A DNA stretch of 64,000 bases. Source: JBDIAG01 sp963835085 (lineage in GTDB: Bacteria; Actinomycetota; Actinomycetes; Actinomycetales; CAWJMD01). The notes below the pieces were generated by a model that saw only the letters and a program-made list of their open reading frames with translations, was not told the DNA's origin and did not search any database. Numbering within the stretch: the first letter of the stretch is position 1; the number at the start of each line of letters is the position of its first letter. The stretch lies in the NCBI GenBank assembly GCA_963835085.1, contig CAWIED010000001.1, positions 1 through 64,000 on the forward strand, written 5' to 3'. The position numbers and the translations under genes were made by a program. This document shows positions 25,701 through 35,167 of the stretch, in pieces.

Positions 25701-27119
25701 TCAGCTCATCGCCGGGGTGTCGGCCGGCGGCGAGAGCCAGCCGTCTGCCACGAGTTTGTCGACCACCTCGTCGACGCAGTCGGCCACCGACCGACCGGCG
25801 GTCTGCAACCGTAGGTCGGGATGCTCGGGAGTCTCATACGGGTCGGAGATGCCGGTGAACTCCGTGAGCTGACCCGCCCTGGCGCGGGCGTAGAGGCCCT
25901 TGACGTCACGCGCTTCGCAGTCGGCGAGCGAGGTGGCCACGTGCACCAGCACGAAGCCGCCGCCGGCGTGCGTCACCAGGTCTTTGGCCGCCTGTCGGCT
26001 GCGCTCATAGGGGGCGATGGGCGCGCAGATCGCCACCCCGCCGTGCCTGGCGACCTCGGCCGCGACGAAGCCGATCCGCAGCACGTTCTGATGTCTGCCC
26101 TCGGCGCCGAAACCCAGTCCGGCAGAAAGCAACCGGCGCACCTCGTCACCGTCGAGCAGGGTCAGCGTGCGCTGCCCGGCGGCCGTGAGCCGATCGGCCA
26201 GGCCACGCGCGATGGTCGACTTTCCTGCTCCGGAAAGGCCGGTGAAGAAGACGACGACGCCACGCCGGTCACGGGGTGGCCGCCAGCGGCCCAACTCGGC
26301 AGCCATCGTGGGTTCGAGGACCGACAGGATCTGCGCGTGGTCGTGGTCCAGTCCGTGCAGCACCCGAGCCCAACTGCCCTCGGGTTCGTCGCGAGCAGCT
26401 CGCAGTAGTCGGGTTGTCGAGCCGGCCCCCAGACCTGCGCCGACGGCAGCCGCCAGGTGCTCGTCGGAGGCCGGCGCGCGCCAGTCGATGGTGGCGGTGA
26501 GCACGCGGAGGCTTCCGGGCGCGTACCGGGCCTGGCACGCCAGCGCCAGCCGGAGTAACACTGCGGCGGGCACGCCGTCGGGGGAGGGGCCTGCAATCGG
26601 GACGACGAGCAGCACTGGCTTGTCGGCTCCGGCCCGGGTACTCCGGCCGGCAGCGTGGACCGGGGGCAGATCCTCGGGAAGCGGGGGACGGGCCAGTACG
26701 AGCACCGTCGGATCCTGGACCGGTGCGCCACCCGCCCGCGACAGGCGCAGTTCCTGCCCGACGCCGGTAGCCACTCCGACAGCCGGTCGCACAGTGCCGA
26801 GCAGGGTGCTACCAGCCCCATCCACGTCGACCGCTGGGTCGGTTGAGTCGGCAAGCCCAGGTGAGTCGGCAAGCCCAGGCAGTTCGACAAGGTCGAACAG
26901 TTCTGCCACCGGCACGGTCTCCGCGTCGGCCACCAGCAGGGAGCCGGCTGTCAGAGCGGCCCGGGCGACCTCACGCGAGACGTTCAGCCGGGTTCGATGA
27001 CCCGGTCGCGCCCCGGCGGCCACCGGCTCGCCGGCCAGGTGGTCGTCGAGAAGTCCGTCGGCGGCCAGACACAGGTCGGCCACCACCCGGTCGTGCGGGG
27101 TGATCACGGGTTGGCTCAC
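25701..27119 (-). CDS. cysC: Adenylyl-sulfate kinase with long N-terminal extension
   Basis: 472 residues. The C-terminal ~190 residues are a full APS kinase that phosphorylates APS to PAPS: Walker A GLSGAGKS at 294-301, LLDGDEVRRLLSAGLGF, and KGLYARARAGQLTEFTGISD with FVLVHVATSLADCEARD before it. The first ~280 residues are not kinase. The opening (DRVVADLCLAADGLLDDHLA) and the segment with VLTATIDWRAP suggest a decayed ATP-sulfurylase-like region, but this is weak. The GTG at 27119 lies 162 bp from the divergent mfd start. Confidence 0.85.
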   Translation of the reverse strand: MSQPVITPHDRVVADLCLAADGLLDDHLAGEPVAAGARPGHRTRLNVSREVARAALTAGSLLVADAETVPVAELFDLVELPGLADSPGLADSTDPAVDVDGAGSTLLGTVRPAVGVATGVGQELRLSRAGGAPVQDPTVLVLARPPLPEDLPPVHAAGRSTRAGADKPVLLVVPIAGPSPDGVPAAVLLRLALACQARYAPGSLRVLTATIDWRAPASDEHLAAAVGAGLGAGSTTRLLRAARDEPEGSWARVLHGLDHDHAQILSVLEPTMAAELGRWRPPRDRRGVVVFFTGLSGAGKSTIARGLADRLTAAGQRTLTLLDGDEVRRLLSAGLGFGAEGRHQNVLRIGFVAAEVARHGGVAICAPIAPYERSRQAAKDLVTHAGGGFVLVHVATSLADCEARDVKGLYARARAGQLTEFTGISDPYETPEHPDLRLQTAGRSVADCVDEVVDKLVADGWLSPPADTPAMS

Positions 27120-27281
27120 GAACGTCCTGCCTCGCTTTCGACTGACTCTCCCGGCGGCTCGGCTACCGGTGCACGGCCTACGGCGCAAGAACCGGCGCCC
27201 CTCACCGAACTATTCCTACTTAGTCGGCGAAAGTTAGGCACCATCACCGCGTGCACTGTAGTCGTGGCATCCTGGCAGGCG

Positions 27282-30200
27282 ATGAGCCTGACCGGTCTTG
27301 CCACCGCCCTTTCCGTAGATTCCGCCTTCCGCGACGCCGTACAGGCCGCCGCCGACGGGGAGCCCGCCCTCGATCTCAGCGCACCCGCCGGCGCCCGCGC
27401 ACCCCTGCTCGCCGGGCTCGCCAACGCTCGCCGCGGCATGGTGCTGGCGGTTACCGCCACCGGGCGCGCCGCCGACGACCTGGCCGCCGAGCTCGGCTGC
27501 TATCTGCCGCCGGAACGCGTCGCGGTCTTTCCGTCCTGGGAGACATTGCCGCACGAGCGGCTCTCCCCGCGCAACGACACCGTGGCGCGCCGGCTGGCGG
27601 TGCTGCGCCGCCTGGCGCACCCGCTGCCCGATGACCCGGCAGCCGGCGAGATCAGCGTCTGCGTAGCCCCGGTGCGGGCCCTGCTGGCGCCGATCGTGGC
27701 CGGCCTGGGCGAGCTGAAGCCGGTCTCGCTACGTCCTGGACAGAGCGTCGACCTCGAACAGGTCGTGATCGATCTGGTCGATGCTGCCTACACGCGCACC
27801 GACATGGTGGAACGTCGCGGCGAGTTCGCCGTCCGGGGTGGCCTGATCGACATCTTCCCGCCCACCGTCGACCATCCGCTGCGGGTGGAGTTCTTCGGCG
27901 ACGAGATCGATGAGGTGCGGGCCTTCTCCGTGGCCGACCAGCGCTCGCTGCACCTCGTGCCGGAAGGGGTCTGGGCGCCACCCTGCCGGGAGATCCTGCT
28001 CACCGACGCGGTGCGGGCGCGGGCCGAGGCGCTCAAGCCACGACTGCCCGGTGCGCGCGACCTGCTCGACAAGCTCGCGGCGGGCATCGCGGTGGAGGGC
28101 ATGGAGAGCCTGGCTCCGGTGCTGGTCGACGGCCTGCAGCCGCTCACCGATCTGCTGCCCTCCGGTTCGATGGTGGTGGCCTGCGACCCCGAGCGCATTC
28201 GCGCCCGCGCCCACGATCTGCTGGCCACCACCGATGAGTTCCTGGCCGCCGCCTGGTCGAACGCGGCGGCGGGCAACGCCACCCCGCTCGACCTGTCGCA
28301 GGCCTCGTTCCACACCCTGGGACAGGCCCGTGGTGACGCGCTCGCGGCCGGGGTGGGCTGGTGGACGATCACCCCGTTCGAGCAGGACACCGAGCTCGAC
28401 GTCCTCACCGAGGCCGCCGGAGACGAGCCGAGCGTGCGCCGGCTGAACCTCGGTGCCCGCCCAGTGCATGGCTACGCGGGTGATGTCGACAAGGTGCTCG
28501 ACGACCTGCGCGGTCTGCTCGGGGCGCAGTGGCGGGTGGTGGTCACCGCCCCCGGGTCGGGTTCGGCGAAGCGTCTGGTGGAGCTCTTCTCCGGAGCTGA
28601 CGTGGCTGCGCGCCGGGTCGACTCGGTCGACGAGCCACCCCCGCCAGCTCTCGTGCTCGTGACTACCGCGCCCTCGGGCGCAGGCTTCGTCGCGGAGCGG
28701 CTAGGCCTGGCGCATCTCACCGAGGCCGACATCATCGGCAAGGCGGGCGCGGCCGCCGGCACCAAGGACATGCGCCGGATGCCCAGCAAGCGGCGCACTC
28801 AGGTCGATCCGCTCAGCCTGCGCCCGGGCGACCACGTGGTGCACGCCCAGCACGGCGTCGGCAGGTTCGTCGAAATGATCTCGCGCACAGTCGGTTCCGG
28901 CAGAGACAAGGCCACCCGCGAGTATCTCGTGCTCGAATACGCACCGTCTCGGCGAGGCCAGCCGGGCGACCGGTTGTACGTGCCGAGCGACTCGCTCGAC
29001 CAGGTGAGCCGATATGTGGGCGGGGGCGAGTCACCCACGCTCAACAAGATGGGCGGCTCCGACTGGGCCAAGACCAAGGCCAAGGCGCGCCGGCACGTGC
29101 GCGAGATCGCGGGAGAGCTGATCAGGCTCTACTCGGCACGGATGGCTACCTCGGGGCACGCGTTCGCCCCCGACACCCCGTGGCAGCGTGAACTCGAAGA
29201 CGCCTTTGCCTACATCGAGACCCCCGACCAGCTCGCCACCATCGAGGAGGTCAAGGCCGACATGGAGAAGCCGATCCCGATGGACCGGCTGATCTGTGGC
29301 GACGTGGGCTACGGCAAGACCGAGATCGCTGTGCGCGCAGCCTTCAAGGCGGTGCAGGACGGCAAGCAGGTGGCCATCCTGGTGCCCACGACCCTGCTGG
29401 TGAGCCAGCACTACGAGACGTTCTCCGAGCGGTTCGCCGCTTTCCCCGTCACCGTCAAGGCATTGTCGCGGTTTCAGAGCGACAGCCAGTCGAAAGTGGT
29501 GCTCGACGGACTGAAGGACGGCAGCGTCGACGTGGTGATCGGAACGCACCGGTTGCTGTCGGGGCTCGTGCACTTCAAGGATCTCGGACTCGTGGTCGTC
29601 GACGAGGAACAGCGTTTCGGAGTGGAGCACAAGGAGACACTCAAACAGTTGCGCACCAACGTCGACGTGCTTGCCATGTCGGCCACCCCCATTCCGCGCA
29701 CGCTCGAGATGGCGATTACCGGCATCCGTGAGATGTCCACGCTGGCAACGCCTCCCGAGGAGCGGCACCCGATCCTGACCTTCGTCGGCGGGTTCGACGA
29801 GAAGCAGGTGTCGGCAGCCATCCGGCGTGAGCTGCTGCGTGAGGGGCAGGTCTTCTACATTCACAACAAGGTCGACTCGATCGATCGCACGGCTGCCAGG
29901 CTGCGCGAGCTGGTGCCCGAGGCGCGCATCGCCAGCGCCCACGGCCGGATGGGTGAGCACAAGCTCGAGCAGGTGATCGACGACTTCTGGGAGAAGCGGG
30001 TCGACGTTCTGGTGTGTACGACGATCGTGGAGACCGGGCTCGACATCTCCAACGCCAACACGCTGATCGTCGACCGGGCCGACATGCTCGGGCTCTCCCA
30101 GTTGCACCAGCTGCGGGGCCGGGTGGGTCGCGGACGCGAACGCGCCTACGCGTACTTCCTGTATCCGACGGAACGGCCCCTCACCGATACCGCGCAAGAC

Positions 30201-30884
30201 CGGCTGGCCACCATCGCGGCCAATACCGACCTCGGCGCCGGCATGGCGGTGGCCATGAAAGACCTGGAGATCCGCGGCGCGGGCAATCTGCTCGGCGGTG
30301 AGCAGTCGGGTCACATCGCCGGAGTGGGCTTCGACCTCTACGTGCGGATGGTGGGGGAGGCGGTGGCCGACCTGCGCGGCGGCACCGACACCGAGCCCGA
30401 GCCGGAGATGAAGATCGAACTGCCCGTGGACGCCCACCTGCCACACGACTACGTGCAGCACGAGCGGTTGCGGCTGGAGGCCTACCGCAAGCTGGCCGTG
30501 GCCACCGACGACGCGGCCATCGACGACGTCGTGGCCGAGCTCATCGACCGTTACGGCGAGCCTCCGGAGCCGGTGCGCAACCTGGTGTCGGTGGCGCGGT
30601 TCCGGGTCAAAGCGCGATCGCTCGGCATCGTGGAGGTCACCGCGCAAGGCCAGCACATCAGGTTCGCCCCGGTCGACCTGGCCGAATCGGCGACGCTGAG
30701 GGTCAAGCGGCTGTTCCCGGGCACGCTCATCAAGCCCGCGGTGCGCACCATCTTGGTCCCTCAGCCCAAGACCGCGAGAGTGGGCGGACGACCGATTCGC
30801 GATACCGCCCTGCTCGACTGGTGCTCGGCCCTGCTCGATGCTGTGCTGACCCCGGCGCCGGTATCAGTGGGCGGACGGGCCTGA
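27282..30884 (+). CDS. mfd: Transcription-repair coupling factor
   Basis: A full-length 1200-residue Mfd that removes stalled RNA polymerase at DNA lesions and recruits UvrA. The N-terminal UvrB-like region has FPSWETLPHERLSP. The CarD-like RNA-polymerase-interaction domain begins near residue 512 (LRPGDHVVHAQHGVGRF). The RecG-like motor has Walker A GDVGYGKT at 673-680, the DEEQ box at 774-777, SATPIPRTLEMA and LRGRVGRGRERAYAY. The C-terminal TRCF domain ends in VGGRA. The ATG at 27282 fits the family; the upstream open frame does not. Confidence 0.97.
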   Translation: MSLTGLATALSVDSAFRDAVQAAADGEPALDLSAPAGARAPLLAGLANARRGMVLAVTATGRAADDLAAELGCYLPPERVAVFPSWETLPHERLSPRNDTVARRLAVLRRLAHPLPDDPAAGEISVCVAPVRALLAPIVAGLGELKPVSLRPGQSVDLEQVVIDLVDAAYTRTDMVERRGEFAVRGGLIDIFPPTVDHPLRVEFFGDEIDEVRAFSVADQRSLHLVPEGVWAPPCREILLTDAVRARAEALKPRLPGARDLLDKLAAGIAVEGMESLAPVLVDGLQPLTDLLPSGSMVVACDPERIRARAHDLLATTDEFLAAAWSNAAAGNATPLDLSQASFHTLGQARGDALAAGVGWWTITPFEQDTELDVLTEAAGDEPSVRRLNLGARPVHGYAGDVDKVLDDLRGLLGAQWRVVVTAPGSGSAKRLVELFSGADVAARRVDSVDEPPPPALVLVTTAPSGAGFVAERLGLAHLTEADIIGKAGAAAGTKDMRRMPSKRRTQVDPLSLRPGDHVVHAQHGVGRFVEMISRTVGSGRDKATREYLVLEYAPSRRGQPGDRLYVPSDSLDQVSRYVGGGESPTLNKMGGSDWAKTKAKARRHVREIAGELIRLYSARMATSGHAFAPDTPWQRELEDAFAYIETPDQLATIEEVKADMEKPIPMDRLICGDVGYGKTEIAVRAAFKAVQDGKQVAILVPTTLLVSQHYETFSERFAAFPVTVKALSRFQSDSQSKVVLDGLKDGSVDVVIGTHRLLSGLVHFKDLGLVVVDEEQRFGVEHKETLKQLRTNVDVLAMSATPIPRTLEMAITGIREMSTLATPPEERHPILTFVGGFDEKQVSAAIRRELLREGQVFYIHNKVDSIDRTAARLRELVPEARIASAHGRMGEHKLEQVIDDFWEKRVDVLVCTTIVETGLDISNANTLIVDRADMLGLSQLHQLRGRVGRGRERAYAYFLYPTERPLTDTAQDRLATIAANTDLGAGMAVAMKDLEIRGAGNLLGGEQSGHIAGVGFDLYVRMVGEAVADLRGGTDTEPEPEMKIELPVDAHLPHDYVQHERLRLEAYRKLAVATDDAAIDDVVAELIDRYGEPPEPVRNLVSVARFRVKARSLGIVEVTAQGQHIRFAPVDLAESATLRVKRLFPGTLIKPAVRTILVPQPKTARVGGRPIRDTALLDWCSALLDAVLTPAPVSVGGRA

Positions 30885-30946
30885 ACAACGCCGGGAGGTG
30901 GGCCTCGCCCGCTGAGGAACCCTCACCTGCTGATGAACTGGTGACT

Positions 30947-31915
30947 ATGGACGCGATTCTGACCCTGATCGGCACCGGAGCAGCCTGCCCGGTGGGGGTG
31001 CTTACCTGGGACGCCTGGGCAGCGCTGCGCGATGCCGACCACGTCTACGGCCGCGAGAGCCTCGACCCGGGTTGGGAGCGGGCGCTGGCAGACGCGGGCG
31101 TCGACCTCCACCGCGTGGGCACCCGGGTGGGACCGACCGAGCTGGCGCGCCGACTGCTGGCCGAGTCGGGGGAGGGCCGGGCCATCGTGTGGTTCGGCTC
31201 GCCCGACGGTGACCCCGGATTGGCCCAGGCGCTGACCGCCCACCTGCTGGACGTTGCCGGCGCTGAGCCACCGGAGCTCGAACTCGTGCTCGGCTCGTGG
31301 GATCTGCCCGGGGCCGGCGTGCTGGAGCTCGCCGGGGTCATGCACCGGTTGCGTTCGCCGGGGGGCTGCCCGTGGGACGCCGCACAGACCCACTCCAGCC
31401 TGGTCCCGTATGCGTTGGAGGAGGCCTTCGAGGTGGCGGAGGCGGTGGAGACGGGCAGCCGGGCCGATCTGGTCGAAGAGCTGGGCGATCTGCTGCTCCA
31501 AGTGGTCTTCCACGCCCGGCTGGGTGAAGACGACCCGGAGCCCTTCGACCTGGATGACGTCGCCGCGGGTATCACTGCCAAGTTGCGCCGTCGGCACCCG
31601 CACGTGTTCGGCGACGTCGAGGCGCCGACCGTCGCTCACGTCGAGGCGAACTGGGAACAGATCAAGAAGGCGGAGAAGGCACGGGCGTCCACCTTCGATG
31701 GCATCCCTGTGGCGCTGCCCGCTCTGGCGCGGGCACAGAAGGTGCTTCAGCGCTACCGGCGCGAAGGCATCGAGGTGCCGGCGCCGGACGACGAGCTCTC
31801 CGGCCGCGTGCTCGCCCTCGTTGCGCTTGCCGACCGAGCGGGCATGGACCTGGAGGGGGCCGTGCGAGTTGCCGTCCGACGGCTGGAGGAGCACGGCCGG
31901 TCCCTCGAAAACTGA
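30947..31915 (+). CDS. mazG: Nucleoside triphosphate pyrophosphohydrolase, two-domain MazG
   Basis: A 322-residue protein of the long mycobacterial type. The N-terminal ~115 residues (LTLIGTGAACPVGVLTWDAW) look like a degenerate tetrapyrrole-methylase-like domain with no clear SAM motif. The MazG domain follows: LRSPGGCPWDAAQTHSSL, the metal-binding EEAFEVAEAVE and EELGDLLLQVVFHARL, then a KLRRRHPHVFGDV segment. It hydrolyses (d)NTPs to monophosphates, including damaged ones. It starts 62 bp after mfd. In many actinobacteria eno is the near neighbour; here it is 18.5 kb away. Confidence 0.9.
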   Translation: MDAILTLIGTGAACPVGVLTWDAWAALRDADHVYGRESLDPGWERALADAGVDLHRVGTRVGPTELARRLLAESGEGRAIVWFGSPDGDPGLAQALTAHLLDVAGAEPPELELVLGSWDLPGAGVLELAGVMHRLRSPGGCPWDAAQTHSSLVPYALEEAFEVAEAVETGSRADLVEELGDLLLQVVFHARLGEDDPEPFDLDDVAAGITAKLRRRHPHVFGDVEAPTVAHVEANWEQIKKAEKARASTFDGIPVALPALARAQKVLQRYRREGIEVPAPDDELSGRVLALVALADRAGMDLEGAVRVAVRRLEEHGRSLEN

Positions 31916-32190
31916 GTTACCGACGGGCTGCCCGCTGGTACACCGCTCGAAGAGGGCGCTCTCGGCTGGACTTTCAGCCATTTCTACCGCAATGGGGAAA
32001 CCAGATGACGAAATTGGGCATTCCACCAATTGAACCCACGCCCAACTCGGAGGGTAATGCCAGCATCACCCTAATGGCCTAGGAAAATGTGCCGCCGCCC
32101 CTTCAACGGTCACTTAGAGTTGCCTGAGAGTTTCTTACATGGGTTGCCGGCGTCGTCAGATTCACTGGTGGCGGGGGAAAGGATCAGCAG
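31916..32190. other. Leader region of the polysaccharide locus
   Basis: About 275 bases, less GC-rich than its surroundings, between mazG and the GMC oxidoreductase. It presumably holds the promoter of the 32-kb gene. A purine-rich ribosome-binding site (gggaaagga) ends near 32182. I saw no riboswitch or terminator I could name. Confidence 0.4.
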
Positions 32191-33882
32191 GTGCGCGCGA
32201 TCAAAGCAACAGCGGGGATCAAAGCCACAACGTACGACTACATCGTCGTGGGCGGCGGAACGGCCGGCTGCGTCATTGCGGGCCGGCTCGGAGCCGATGG
32301 AACGGCCCGGGTTCTCGTTCTGGAAGCAGGACGAGACGATGCGAGTCCTTTTGTGCACATCCCGGCGGGGACAGCCAAGCTCGACGCCGAACACTACGAA
32401 TGGGGCTTCACCAGCGAGCCCCAACGGCACTGCGCCAATCAGCGCCTTCCGTTGGCTCAGGCGAAGGTGATCGGGGGCGGCGGGTCGATCAACGCCCAGG
32501 TCTTCGCGCGCGGGGCCAGCTACGACTACGAGCGTTGGGCGACCGAATTCGGTTGTACGGGCTGGGAGCCCGAGAGCGTGGCCGCGACTTTTCGCGGGTT
32601 TGAACGTAATGCACGACTGTCCGCGCCCTACCACGGGGTGGACGGCCCGCTCGGGGTCTCCGACCCGATTGATCCGAGCCCGCTGTCGCTGGCTTTCGTC
32701 AAGGCCGGACAGGAGGCGGGCCTGCCGTTCAACAGCGACTTCAACGGTGCGCGCCAGCATGGCGTGGGCCTGTTGCAGTCCACCACCTGGCGTGCTCAGC
32801 GCTGCAGCACCTCCGTGGCCTACCTCAAACCCGTTCGCAGAAATCCGAATGTGACGGTGCGCACCCGGGCCACTGTGCTGTCCATTGTGCTGGAGGGCAA
32901 TCGGGCCGTCGGGGTGGATGTGATGATCGCCGGACAAAGGGTCCGGGTACGCGCGGAGCGAGAGGTCATCCTGACCGCTGGAGCGTTCGGTTCGCCGCAT
33001 ATTCTCCAGTTGAGCGGAATCGGCGACCCGGTGACCTTGGCCCAGGCCGGCATTCCCGTTCTGCACGCCCTGCCCGGGGTGGGCAAGAACCTCCAAGACC
33101 ACGCTCGGGTCGATCTGGTCGTCGGCCTGCGTGACTACACCTCCATGGATCGCTACAAGCGTGTCGTTCCCGGCGCGCTCGCGTCCTTTGAGTACGCCAT
33201 GTATCGGAAAGGGCCGCTCGCATCGACCCTGGCGGAGGCGGGGGCGTTTGCCTATTGGGACGACAAGGCACCGGCCCCCGACCAGCAGGTTCACTTCGTG
33301 CCGGCAGTCACGAACGCCGACGCTCGGCTGGCAGGTCTCGAGGTGGGGCACGGTGTCACGGTCGACGCCTACGCCACCCGTCCGGAGTCGCGGGGCACCG
33401 TGATCACGGCCCACGCCGACCCGCGCCGGCCGCCTCGGATCGATCCGAACTTCCTGGCCACCGACTATGACCTCGAGCAGGCGATCGGCAGCCTCAAGCT
33501 GATGCGGGAGATCATGCGGCAGCCGTCCATGCGGCGACTGACCACCTCCGAGTTCCTGCAAGGGCAGGCCGACCTGACCACGCGGCGGGAATACGTCGAC
33601 TTCGTGCGTGCTCATATCGGTAGTGCCTGCCACCCCAGCGGCGCCTGCGCCATGGGAATGGGAGAGCTCTCCGTGGTGACCCCCGAGCTGAAGGTCTATG
33701 GAATAGAGGGTCTGCGGGTGGCCGACTCCTCGGTGATGCCTGCCGTGGTCTCCTCGAACACGCAGGCCCCCACCGTGATGATCGCTGAGCGAGCTGCCGG
33801 GTTCATCGCAGCGCAGGATCATGTCGCCAGCATTGAACACGCTTGGGGCAATAAGGAAATAGCGGTCGGCGCATGTGGTTAG
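32191..33882 (+). CDS. GMC-family oxidoreductase (choline dehydrogenase-like)
   Basis: A 563-residue FAD enzyme. The Rossmann motif GGGTAGCVIAGRL starts at residue 21, followed by VLVLEAG and the GMC signature GGGGSINAQVFARG. The catalytic pair is probably His481 (SACHPSGAC) and Asn523 (SSNTQAPT). GMC enzymes of this type oxidise alcohols. It opens the polysaccharide locus, so a sugar-alcohol or polymer-related substrate is possible but only guessed from position. It differs clearly from the ChoD-like enzyme at 3.5 kb, lacking the Cys-rich motif. Confidence 0.85.
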   Translation: MRAIKATAGIKATTYDYIVVGGGTAGCVIAGRLGADGTARVLVLEAGRDDASPFVHIPAGTAKLDAEHYEWGFTSEPQRHCANQRLPLAQAKVIGGGGSINAQVFARGASYDYERWATEFGCTGWEPESVAATFRGFERNARLSAPYHGVDGPLGVSDPIDPSPLSLAFVKAGQEAGLPFNSDFNGARQHGVGLLQSTTWRAQRCSTSVAYLKPVRRNPNVTVRTRATVLSIVLEGNRAVGVDVMIAGQRVRVRAEREVILTAGAFGSPHILQLSGIGDPVTLAQAGIPVLHALPGVGKNLQDHARVDLVVGLRDYTSMDRYKRVVPGALASFEYAMYRKGPLASTLAEAGAFAYWDDKAPAPDQQVHFVPAVTNADARLAGLEVGHGVTVDAYATRPESRGTVITAHADPRRPPRIDPNFLATDYDLEQAIGSLKLMREIMRQPSMRRLTTSEFLQGQADLTTRREYVDFVRAHIGSACHPSGACAMGMGELSVVTPELKVYGIEGLRVADSSVMPAVVSSNTQAPTVMIAERAAGFIAAQDHVASIEHAWGNKEIAVGACG

Positions 33883-34078
33883 CCCATTCGGGTGGTAATG
33901 GTTACGTTGCGTATCGACATCTAGGCACCCATAGTGTAGAACGGATGAGTGGATGGGGCCTGAATCAGGTGAGAAATACACATCATGGAAATTTCGCCCA
34001 CTACGAGGTGACACACAGTTGCCAAAGAGTCAGAGTTTCCCGAAGTGAGACCTTTGTTCAGACGACAGGAGTTGGTAC

Positions 34079-35092
34079 GTGATGCTTGGTAGTTCAGTCA
34101 GCTCGCTGGATGCGCTCGTCGACTCGCACCTCCACAGGGTTAGGCAGCGAACTGGTTTCCTGCCGGCGCCTCCGCGGGCGGTTGCAGCGCACTCGGGCCG
34201 TGTCGGCAAGGTGACGTCGCCGAGCGCGCGGCTGCGTTTCACTCTCGACCCGCAGGGTGACGCCAACGCCGACAACGTGGTCGACTTGCGTGATGTCTCG
34301 TTGCGCGGCTCGAAGTCGGACGTCTTGTTCAGCGCCACGATGGACGATCGGCGTCATGACGCGCACATCGACCTGCACCTCCAGGTCAAGGTGAGCGTCG
34401 TCATCCCCACCCTGAACGAGGAGGCGAACCTTCGGCTGCTGCTTCCGCAGCTTCCGCAGGGGCTGCACCAGGTGATCCTGGTCGACGGCTACAGCACCGA
34501 CAACACCGTTGAGGTGGCTCGTTCCCTCTACCCAGGCATCGAGGTCGTCAAGCAGAGTCGCCGCGGCAAGGGCAACGCCCTGGCGCACGGGTTCGCTGCC
34601 TGCACGGGCGACATCATCGTGATGCTCGACGCTGATGGGTCGGCCGATCCGGCAGAGCTGGCCTGGTACATCACCGCGCTGCTCAACGGTGCCGACTTCG
34701 TCAAAGGCAGCCGCTACATCTCAGGTGGTGGCAGCGCAGACCTGACGCCGATCCGTAAGCTCGGCAACTCTGCGCTCAACTTCTTCGTCAACCGGCTGTA
34801 CGGAACGACCTTCACTGACCTTTGCTACGGCTACAACGTCTTCTGGCGGCACTGCCTCGATCACTTGGGCCTCGACTCCTTGGCCACGCCGGATGCTGAG
34901 CGTGTCTGGGGCGACGGGTTCGAGATCGAGACGATGATTGCCACCCGTGTGGCCAAAGCGGGGCTGCGCGTTGTCGAGGTGCCGAGTTTCGAGCATGCCC
35001 GAGTGCACGGTGAGAGCAAGTTGAACACGTTCGGCGATGGGGTGCGCGTTATGCGTACCGCTGTGCACGAGCGGATTTTTCACCACGCTTAG
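34079..35092 (+). CDS. GT2 family glycosyltransferase (DPM/GtrB-like)
   Basis: A 337-residue protein. The first ~100 residues are a variable extension. The GT-A domain begins at VKVSVVIPTLNEEANLRLLL, with ILVDGYSTDNTVEVA, and the DxD-like metal site in VMLDADGSADP, followed by KGSRYISGGGSADLT. The C-terminal KAGLRVVEVPSFEHARVHGESKL is typical of polyprenyl-phosphate hexose synthase-like enzymes, but no membrane helices follow. The start is GTG 34079 or ATG 34082; an AGGAG lies 8 nt before the GTG. Donor sugar unknown. Confidence 0.85.
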   Translation: MMLGSSVSSLDALVDSHLHRVRQRTGFLPAPPRAVAAHSGRVGKVTSPSARLRFTLDPQGDANADNVVDLRDVSLRGSKSDVLFSATMDDRRHDAHIDLHLQVKVSVVIPTLNEEANLRLLLPQLPQGLHQVILVDGYSTDNTVEVARSLYPGIEVVKQSRRGKGNALAHGFAACTGDIIVMLDADGSADPAELAWYITALLNGADFVKGSRYISGGGSADLTPIRKLGNSALNFFVNRLYGTTFTDLCYGYNVFWRHCLDHLGLDSLATPDAERVWGDGFEIETMIATRVAKAGLRVVEVPSFEHARVHGESKLNTFGDGVRVMRTAVHERIFHHA

Positions 35093-35098
35093 GAGCGC

Positions 35099-35152
35099 CC
35101 GGGGCGCGTCTCTCAATCGACGGAGGGTGAGGATTGAGAGACCGCGCCCCGG
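35099..35152. terminator. Bidirectional hairpin terminator between convergent genes
   Basis: A ~19-bp stem: left arm at 35099-35117 (ccggggcgcgtctctcaat) pairs with the right arm at 35133-35152 with a single bulge, around a 15-nt loop. It sits exactly between the stops of the GT2 gene (plus) and the GH26 gene (minus). Confidence 0.8.
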
Positions 35153-35167
35153 TGATCTGGAATATCT

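Noticed and set aside
32060..32190. Possible riboswitch upstream of the GMC oxidoreductase
   Set aside because: The cctgagag segment hinted at a known class but the rest of the conserved core was absent.
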